A DNA stretch of 64,000 nucleotides from Massilia sp. W12 (GTDB lineage Bacteria; Pseudomonadota; Gammaproteobacteria; Burkholderiales; Burkholderiaceae_D): the NCBI RefSeq assembly GCF_037300705.1, contig NZ_CP147776.1, positions 3,038,001 to 3,102,000 on the forward strand, read 5' to 3'. Every line of letters begins with the position of its first letter. Position 1 is the stretch's first letter. The position numbers and the translations under genes are program-made. This document shows, in pieces, positions 44,806-54,500 of the stretch. The notes under the pieces were generated by a model that saw only the letters and a program-made list of their open reading frames with translations, was not told where the DNA came from and made no database searches.

Positions 44806-44834
44806 TGCATATATCTTTTAAAAAGATATATGCA
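44806..44834. repeat. Perfect 14-bp inverted repeat, 1-base spacer
   Basis: TGCATATATCTTTT (44806-44819) is exactly mirrored by AAAAGATATATGCA (44821-44834). It is AT-rich and about 750 bases before the NRPS start. It could be a regulator-binding site or an AT-rich hairpin; chance is unlikely for 14 perfect pairs. Confidence 0.45.
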
Positions 44835-45585
44835 ATTACACAAAGTAAACATTTTGTTTCTAATTTTTCCAGCGTGAAACATATTGACAGAACACGCCAA
44901 CAGGAATATAAAGTCATCGGTTGTTTTTATTGATATCCAATAAAAACAGCGGCAGTCAAAGCAGCACAAAATAAATGGAGATAGTTGTTCGCAGATTCAG
45001 GCATATAAACTCCGCCTGGATTCCCCCTGCACGCAACAAACAGCCAGCCGAACCCGGATCAACAGGAAAAGACCTTGCCGCCCTGCGCATGCAAGCCGGC
45101 TCAGGTCATGCCTGCTATGTTCAGCCAGCCCAGATACTAGACACAAGCTTATGATAACAATAGAAAATCGCCCATCCTTTACCGCAGTCCCTGGCGACTG
45201 CGCATTACGGATACCAGACTGCGCGCCATATGCCGGCAGCAGGCATATTCACGCGATACGTTTCAGCCAAACTTTATAAGCGGCTTAAGCGAAAAGCTGA
45301 ATTTCCATTCTGTTAATTGCAGCGTCCAATCAGCGAATTCCGGTGCTTTTCCTCAAATCTCCTTCATTTATTTGAATGAGATCTGATTTCCCGTATTCAG
45401 TTTGATTCAGACCATTGCATTAGATATCTGCGCCTTTTTAAAAGTGCCGCAGTGGCGTAACTCGTCCAAACAAAGTAACGCCATTTATTTTTTGCGCAAT
45501 TGAATGGCGGCATTCTCCGCACAGTTAAACCAGGTGTATTCCAGGCTGGAATGCTTTGAATCCTTTTTGTCAGATAAAACATAAG

Positions 45586-48500
45586 ATGAACCAGCAACCC
45601 GCTCTGCCATCTTGCATCACTGCAGCAATTGATGGCCCGCAATTGGCAATCCCGGCGCTCAGCCTGCACCGCCTGTTTTTACAACGCGCAGAAGGCAATC
45701 CCGATGCGCCCGCCTTATTGGATGGGGCGGCGCAATGCAGTTATGGGCAATTGCAGCAAAAAGTACTCAGTCTGGCCCACGCGCTGCGCGCGCAAGGGGC
45801 CGGGCCGGGGCAAAGGGTGGCGGTATGCGCGTTGCGCGGCATGGATTTGATCAGCGCCTTGCTGGCGGTGCTGGCCACCGGCGCCGCCTATGTGCCGCTG
45901 GACCCGGAATGGCCGCAAGAGCGCTTGCAATGGATTTTGCAAGACAGCCAGGCGCAAATTCTGTTATGCGCCGGACTGGATTGCGCACAGCCGCACAGCC
46001 TGCCGCAAAAACTCTTGCAAGCGCATGCCTGCCGCCTGTTTGACTTGGGCGCATTTGACTGGGCTGCAGCAAACAGCGCCGCCCTGCCGGCTGTCAACGC
46101 ACAAGACAGCGCCTATCTGATCTACACCTCCGGCTCGACCGGACGCCCGAAAGGGGTCGAAATCACACATGGCAATGCGGTCAACTTCATCGTATGGGCG
46201 CAACACGCCTTCCCCACCCTGGCGCAGGAATGCACAGCCTTCGTCACATCAGTCAATTTCGATCTCTCGATCTTTGAAATTTTCGCCCCGCTGGCCGCGG
46301 GCGGACGGGTGCGCATCTTCGCCAATGCGATTGCGCTGGCCGATGGCGCGCACGATGTCAGCCTGCTCAACACCGTTCCCTCGGCGCTGGCGGCTCTATT
46401 GGAGCTGGGCGCGCTGCCGCCAGCAGTGCACAACGTCAATCTGGCCGGCGAACCGCTCAAAGCGCAGCTGGCGCAACGCCTGTTTGCCGAAACCCCGGTG
46501 CGCACCCTGTGCAATCTGTATGGCCCGAGCGAAACCACGACCTACTCCACCTGGGTCAAGATGGAGCGTACTCAAGGCTTTGCGCCGCACATCGGCCAAC
46601 CCATCGCCAACACCCGGATTTACCTGTTGGACGAAGCGCGCCAGCCGGTGGCGCCGGGCCAGATCGGCGAAATCTGGATTGGCGGCGCAGGCGTGGCGCG
46701 CGGCTACTTCGGCCAGCCCGCGCTGAGCAGCGAGCGCTTTGTGGCCGATCCGCAGCAAGCCGGCGCGCAAATCTATAAAACCGGCGACCGTGGCCGCATC
46801 CTGCCTGATGGCAATCTGGAATATCTGGGGCGCAATGACTTTCAGCTCAAAATCCGGGGCTTTCGCATAGAGCCGGGTGAAATCGAAGCGCGCATTGCTG
46901 AATTGCCGCAGATTCGCGAAGTGGCGGTGGACGCCTGCCCGGATGCAGCAGGAGAAATGCGGCTGGCCGCCTGGTATTCCCTGCGCAACGGGGCCGCAGC
47001 GCCGAGCCAGGCCGCATTGCGCGCCCACTTGCAAGACAAATTGCCGCACTGGATGCAACCATCCGCCTGGCTGTGCCTGGCTGCGCTGCCGCAAACCCCG
47101 AATGGCAAGCTGGACCGCAAAGCACTGCCGCCGCCCGACTTCAAACAAGTCATGCAAGGCAGCCAGGCCCGTGGCCCGCGCGAGGAATTGCTGGCGGCGA
47201 TTGTGTGCGCATGCCTGCGCCTGCCGGCCATCACACGCGAAGCCAATCTGTTTACGCTCGGCATGCACTCGCTGCAAGCGCTGCAAGTGCTGGGCAAGAT
47301 CTGGCGCGCCTGCGGCGTCAAACTGCAGCCGGCGGACATACAAACGGCGCCCAGCATTGCAGAATTGGCAAACCTGCTGGAACAGCGCGCAGCGCATGCC
47401 GCCGCCACGCCGCCCGCGCTGCAAGCCAATCTGGCGCGCCAGCCCGGCCAGCCGCTGCACGCCCCGGCCACCCCGGAGCAGCAACGCCTGTTTTTCATTC
47501 AACAGATGCAAACCGGCAGTCAGGCATATCACCTGAGCCTGGGTTTTGCACTGCAAGGCGCGCTCGATGTGGCGGCGCTGGAGCGGGCTTATGCGCAATT
47601 GCAAACGCGGCACGCCAGCTTGCGCACCGTGTTTGCGCTGCATGATGGCGCCGTGCAACAAATCATTCTGCCGCAAGGCGCTGCCAGCCTGCGCCAGCAC
47701 GATTTGCGCGAGCTGCCGGCAGCGCAACGCCAAGCGCAGGCCGCACAACTGGCGCAAGCCAGCGCCGCCGCCGCTTACGATCTGGGGCAAGGGCCTTTAG
47801 TCCGCCTGTTATTGCTGCGCCTGGATCACAGCGCATGGGAATTACATCTGCAACAACACCACATCATTTCCGATGGCTGGTCACAGCAGCTGTTATTGCA
47901 AGATCTGGCGGCGTTTTATCAAGCCGCACTGAGCGGCGCCGCGCCCGCGCTCAACCCCGCGCCGCTGGATATGGCTGACTATGCCTGCTGGCGCGCGCAG
48001 CAGGACAGCAGCGCCGGCCTGGCCTATTGGCGCCAGACGTTGGAAGGTGCGCCGGCCCTGCTCGACATGCCGCTCGACTTCCCGCGCCCGGCGCAACAGG
48101 ATCACCAGGGCGCCAGCCTGCCGCTGCAATTCGACGCCGCCCTGGTGGCCGCACTGCAAACCCGCGCCGAAAGCCAGGGACTGACCCTGTACATGCTCTT
48201 GCTGGCGGCCTGGGCCGCGCTGCTGGCGCGCTATTCCGGGCAGGATGAAGTGGTGATCGGCGCACCCGCCGCCAACCGCGCCTTGCCCGAACTGGAACAG
48301 ATCAGCGGCTTTTTCGCCAACACCATCGCCCTGCGCATCAGCCTGCAAGACGATCCCACCTTCGCCGCCCTGCTGCAACACTGCCGCAGCCAATTGTGGG
48401 GCGCGCTGGCGCATCAGGACGTGCCGTTTGACAGCGTGGTGCAAGCGCTGCGCCCGCTGCGCAGTCTGGCGTATAACCCGCTGTTCCAAACCATGCTCTC

Positions 48501-51500
48501 GCTTAACAGCAGCGCTGAGGCCAGCCTGCCGCCGCTGCCTGGCCTCAGCAGCCGCGCCCTGCCGCCCTGCGCCAGCGCGGCGATGTTTGACTTGTCCCTG
48601 CATCTGGAGCAGGACGGGGCCGGCATCCATGGCGAATTGAGTTACGCCAGCGCACTCTTCAAACCCGGGAGCGCGGCGCGCCTGGCCCACTCGTTTAGCG
48701 TCTTGCTGCGCGCCATGGCGCAAGCCGAAACGGCCCTGCTGCGCATCTCCGCCCTGCCGCTGCTCGATCAAGCCGCGCGCCAAGAAGTCTTGTATGACTT
48801 TAATCAAACCAGTCTGGCGTTCCCGCAGCAAGCCTGTCTGCACCACTTATTTGAAGCCAGCGTGGCGCGCCAGCCGCAGGCGATTGCGCTCTTGCATCAA
48901 ACACAAAGCTACAGCTATGAAACCCTCAACCGCATGGCCAACCGCGTCGCCCATGCTCTGCTGGCGCTGGGTATTCAGGCTGATACGCGGATTGCGCTGT
49001 GCTGTCCGCGCACCCCGCACTTAGCCGCCGCCCTGCTGGGGATTTTGAAAGCCGGGGCCGCCTATGTGCCGCTGGATATCGACTATCCGCCGCAACGCCT
49101 GGCGCATATGCTGACGGACAGTCAGACGCGCGCCTTGCTGCATGCCGGCGCCCTGCCCGCCGCGCTGGAACAGGAATTCAGCCCTGCGCTGAACACTCTG
49201 CCGCGCATTGACTTACTCGCCCTGCTGGAAGAAGCAAGCGTCCCGGCGCAAGAACACAATCCGGCCCTGCCGCTTGACGCCAGCCAGCTGGCTTACATCA
49301 TCTACACCTCCGGCTCCACCGGCAAATCCAAGGGGGTGGCGATTGAACACCGGCAGGCGGTGAATTTTGTCAGCTGGAGCCGGCAAGCCTTCCCGCATCT
49401 GGGACAGGAAACCGTGCTGTTTGCGACATCCATCAATTTTGATCTGTCCATTTTTGAATTTTTCGCCACCCTGGCCGCCGGTGGCCGTGTGCGCCTGTTG
49501 CGCAATGCGCTCGACATCGCCAGCGCAGGCCAGGACGGCACTCTGATTAACAGCGTCCCCTCAGCGCTGGCCGCGCTGGCCGATATCGATGGCATTCCAC
49601 CCGGCGTGCACACCATCAACCTGGCCGGCGAACCCTTGAAACAAGCCCTGGTGCAACGCATGTTCGCCAGCAGCCGGGTGCAGCGCATTTGCAATCTGTA
49701 CGGCCCGAGCGAAACCACGACCTATTCCACCTGGTGTGAAATGGATCGCGCCAGCGGCTTTGTCAGCCATATCGGCAAACCGCTGGCGAATACCCAAATC
49801 TATATTCTGGACAGCCAAATGCAGCCGGCCCCGGTCGGCGTGGTCGGCGAGATGTGGATTGGCGGCGACGGGGTTGCGCGCGGCTATCTGCTGCGTCCCG
49901 ATTTGAGCGCCGAGCGCTTCCTGGACAATCCTTTCGCGCCTGGCCGTCTGTATAAAACCGGCGACCTGGGACGCTGGCGCGCCGATGGCAATCTGGATTA
50001 TCTGGGACGCAATGATTTCCAGGTCAAGATTCGCGGCTTCCGCATTGAGCCGGGCGAAATCGAAGCGCGTCTGGCCGAGCTGCCGCAGGTGCGTGACGCG
50101 GTGGTGCTGGCGCGCGCAGATGCGCCAGGCGATATGCGTCTGGTGGCGTATCTGACCGCCGCCAGCGGCCAGCAACTTGAGGCGGCGGCCTGCCGCGCCC
50201 ATCTGGCCGCCCATCTGCCGGAATTCATGCTGCCCTCCGCCTTTGTGCTGCTCGATACCCTGCCTTTGACGCCAAATGGCAAGCTGGATCGGAAAGCGCT
50301 GCCGGCGCCGGATTATGCGCAACTCGCCGCCCGCAGCCAAGACGCGCCGCCGCAAGGTGAAATCGAAAACGCGCTGGCGCAGATTTTTTGCCGCGTGCTG
50401 CAGCTGCCGCAAATCAGCCGCCACGCCAGTTTCTTTGAACTGGGCGGACATTCTCTGCTGGCCTTGCAATTGCTCAATCAAATCGGGCGCGCCTTTGGCC
50501 TGAGTTTGAACGTGCGCCAGCTATTTGAAGCGCCCAGCGTAGCGCAACTGGCCCAGCTGCTGCCCGGCGCGCGGGCATCCCTGCCGCCGCTGCAAGCCGT
50601 GCCGCGCCAGCCCGGTCAAGCCCTGCACGCGCCCGCCACCGCAGAACAGCAACGCCTGTTTTTCATTCAACAGATGCAAACCGGCAGTCAGGCATATCAC
50701 CTGAGCCTGGGTTTTGCACTGCAAGGCGCGCTCGATGTGGCGGCGCTGGAGCGGGCTTATGCGCAATTGCAAACGCGGCACGCCAGCTTGCGCACCGTGT
50801 TTGCGCTGCATGATGGCGCCGTGCAACAAATCATTCTGCCGCAAGGCGCTGCCAGCCTGCGCCAGCACGATTTGCGCGAGCTGCCGGCAGCGCAACGCCA
50901 GGCTCAGGCCGCACAACTGGCGCAAGCCAGCGCCGCCGCCGCTTACGATCTGGGGCAAGGGCCTTTAGTCCGCCTGTTATTGCTGCGCCTGGATCACAGC
51001 GCATGGGAATTACATCTGCAACAACACCACATCATTTCCGATGGCTGGTCACAGCAGCTGTTATTGCAAGATCTGGCGGCGTTTTATCAAGCCGCACTGA
51101 GCGGCGCCGCCCCCGCGCTCAACCCCGCGCCGCTGGATATGGCTGACTATGCCTGCTGGCGCGCGCAGCAGGACAGCAGCGCCGGCCTGGCCTATTGGCG
51201 CCAGACGCTGGAAGGAGCGCCGGCCCTGCTCGACATGCCGCTCGACTTCCCGCGCCCGGCGCAACAGGATCACCAGGGCGCCAGCCTGCCGCTGCAATTC
51301 GACGCCGCCCTGGTGGCCGCACTGCAAACCCGCGCCGAAAGCCAGGGACTGACCCTGTACATGCTCTTGCTGGCGGCCTGGGCCGCGCTGCTGGCGCGCT
51401 ATTCCGGGCAGGATGAAGTGGTGATCGGTGCGCCCGCCGCCAACCGCGCCTTGCCCGAACTGGAACAGATCAGCGGCTTTTTCGCCAACACCATCGCCCT

Positions 51501-54500
51501 GCGCATCAGCCTGCAAGACGATCCCACCTTCGCCGCCCTGCTGCAACACTGCCGCAGCCAATTGTGGGGCGCGCTGGCGCATCAGGACGTGCCGTTTGAC
51601 AGCGTGGTGCAAGCGCTGCGCCCGCTGCGCAGTCTGGCGTATAACCCGCTGTTCCAAACCATGCTCTCGCTTAACAGCAGCGCTGAGGCCAGCCTGCCGC
51701 CGCTGCCTGGCCTCAGCAGCCGCGCCCTGCCGCCCTGCGCCAGCGCGGCGATGTTTGACTTGTCCCTGCACCTGGAGCAGGACGGGGCCGGCATCCATGG
51801 CGAATTGAGTTACGCCAGCGCACTCTTCAAACCCGAGAGCGCGGCGCGCCTGGCCCATTCGTTTAGCGTCTTGCTGCGCGCCATGGCGCAAGCCGAAACG
51901 GCCCTGCTGCGCATCTCCGCCCTGCCGCTGCTCGATCAAGCCGCGCGCCAAGAAGTCTTGTATGACTTTAATCAAACCAGTCTGGCGTTCCCGCAGCAAG
52001 CCTGTCTGCACCACTTATTTGAAGCCAGCGTGGCGCGCCAGCCGCAGGCGATTGCGCTCTTGCATCAAACACAAAGCTACAGCTATGAAACCCTCAACCG
52101 CATGGCCAACCGCGTCGCCCATGCTCTGCTGGCGCTGGGTATTCAGGCTGATACGCGGATTGCGCTGTGCTGTCCGCGCACCCCGCACTTAGCCGCCGCC
52201 CTGCTGGGAATTTTGAAAGCCGGGGCCGCCTATGTGCCGCTGGATATCGACTATCCGCCGCAACGCCTGGCGCATATGCTGGCGGACAGTCAGGCGCGCG
52301 CCTTGCTGCATGCCGGCGCCCTGCCCGCCGCGCTGGAACAGGAATTCAGCCCTGCGCTGAACACTCTGCCGCGCATTGACTTACTCGCTCTGCTGGAACA
52401 AGCAAGCGTCCCGGCGCAAGAACACAATCCGGCCCTGCCGCTTGACGCCAGCCAGCTGGCTTACATCATCTACACCTCCGGCTCCACCGGCAAATCCAAG
52501 GGGGTGGCGATTGAACACCGGCAGGCGGTGAATTTTGTCAGCTGGAGCCGGCAAGCCTTCCCGCATCTGGGACAGGAAACCGTGCTGTTTGCGACATCCA
52601 TCAATTTTGATCTGTCCATTTTTGAATTTTTCGCCACCCTGGCCGCCGGTGGCCGTGTGCGCCTGTTGCGCAATGCGCTCGACATCGCCAGCGCAGGCCA
52701 GGATGGCACCCTGATTAACAGCGTCCCCTCAGCGCTGGCCGCGCTGGCCGATATCGATGGCATTCCACCCGGCGTGCACACCATCAACCTGGCCGGCGAA
52801 CCCTTGAAACAAGCTCTGGTGCAACGCCTGTTCGCCAGCAGCCGGGTTCAGCGCATTTGCAATCTGTACGGCCCGAGCGAAACCACGACCTATTCCACCT
52901 GGTGTGAAATGGATCGCGCCAGCGGCTTTGTCAGCCATATCGGCAAACCGCTGGCGAATACCCAAATCTATATTCTGGACAGCCAAATGCAGCCGGCCCC
53001 GGTCGGCGTGGTCGGCGAGATGTGGATTGGCGGCGACGGGGTTGCGCGCGGCTATCTGCTGCGTCCCGATTTGAGCGCCGAGCGCTTCCTGGACAATCCT
53101 TTCGCGCCTGGCCGTCTGTATAAAACCGGCGACCTGGGACGCTGGCGCGCCGATGGCAATCTGGATTATCTGGGACGCAATGATTTCCAGGTCAAGATTC
53201 GCGGCTTCCGCATTGAGCCGGGCGAAATCGAAGCGCGTCTGGCCGAGCTGCCGCAGGTGCGTGACGCGGTGGTGCTGGCGCGCGCAGATGCGCCAGGCGA
53301 TATGCGTCTGGTGGCGTATCTGACCGCCGCCAGCGGCCAGCAACTTGAGGCGGCGGCCTGCCGCGCCCATCTGGCCGCCCATCTGCCGGAATTCATGCTG
53401 CCCTCCGCCTTTGTGCTGCTCGATACCCTGCCTTTGACGCCAAATGGCAAGCTGGATCGGAAAGCGCTGCCGGCGCCGGATTATGCGCAACTCGCCGCCC
53501 GCAGCCAAGACGCGCCGCCGCAAGGTGAAATCGAAAACGCGCTGGCGCAGATTTTTTGCCGCGTGCTGCAGCTGCCGCAAATCAGCCGCCACGCCAGTTT
53601 CTTTGAACTGGGCGGGCATTCTCTGCTGGCCTTGCAATTGCTCAATCAGCTCAAGCAATACGGCCTGTCTGTCACGCTGCGCGAATTATTCGCCGCGCCC
53701 GACGTGGCGCAGTTAGCCCGGCTGGCGCAAAGCAATCGCGTCAGCCAAACCGCGGCAGCGCTGGCGCCGCTCAAGCGCCTGGGACGCCAGCGCGCGCCGG
53801 CCAGCGCCGCCCAGCAACGCTTGTGGTTTATGCATCAATTGCAAGGCGACAGCCTGGCGTATCACCTGCCGCTGTGCTTCAGCCTGCAGGGCGCGCTGGA
53901 TGTGGCGGCCTTGCAAAGCGCCTGTGACACTCTGTGCGCGCGGCATGAGATTTTGCGCACCACTTTTATGGAACAGGATGGGCGCGCCTGGCAAGTGGCG
54001 CAGCCCGCTGGCGCAGCCGATTTTACCTGCCTGACGGTGAGCGCAGACAGCCTGAGCGGGGCCGCAGCAGAGGCCGATACGCTGCTGGCGCAATTGTGCC
54101 GGCAAAGTTTTGATTTGGAACGCGGCCCCTTGCTGCGCTTTTGCCTGCTGCAATTGGACGCGCAACACTGGCGTTTTCTGATTTTGCAACATCACATCAT
54201 CAGCGATGGCTGGTCATTCGGCTTACTGTTGCAAGAATTGGATCAACTCTACCGCGCGGCTATTCAGGGCGCGCCGGCGGCATTGCCGGCCCCGGCGCTG
54301 CAATTTTCCGACTATGCGCACTGGCTGGAGCAAGCGCCGCAGCAGGCTGCGCAGCAAGCCGCGCTGGCCTTCTGGCGCGAACGTCTGGCCGGCGCGCCGC
54401 CGCAGCTGGAATTGCCGGGCGACTTCCCGCGCCCGCCCTACAGCACACACCGCGCCGGGACACATGCGCTGACATTTGACGCTGCCTTGCTGGCGCAGCT

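Larger units (their letters stand above)
44545..45585. other. AT-rich gene-free spacer before the NRPS genes
   Basis: This 1-kb stretch has no supported gene; short open frames have poor composition and no ribosome sites. It is far more AT-rich than its flanks between 44690 and 44960. It contains two hairpins (44631-44656 and 44806-44834, listed separately). It must hold the NRPS promoter. The sharp composition change suggests horizontally acquired or rearranged DNA at the cluster edge. Confidence 0.5.

Noticed and set aside
44615-44917. 100-codon minus-strand frame in the AT-rich spacer
   Set aside because: No ribosome site, no recognisable domain, and it crosses the two hairpins.
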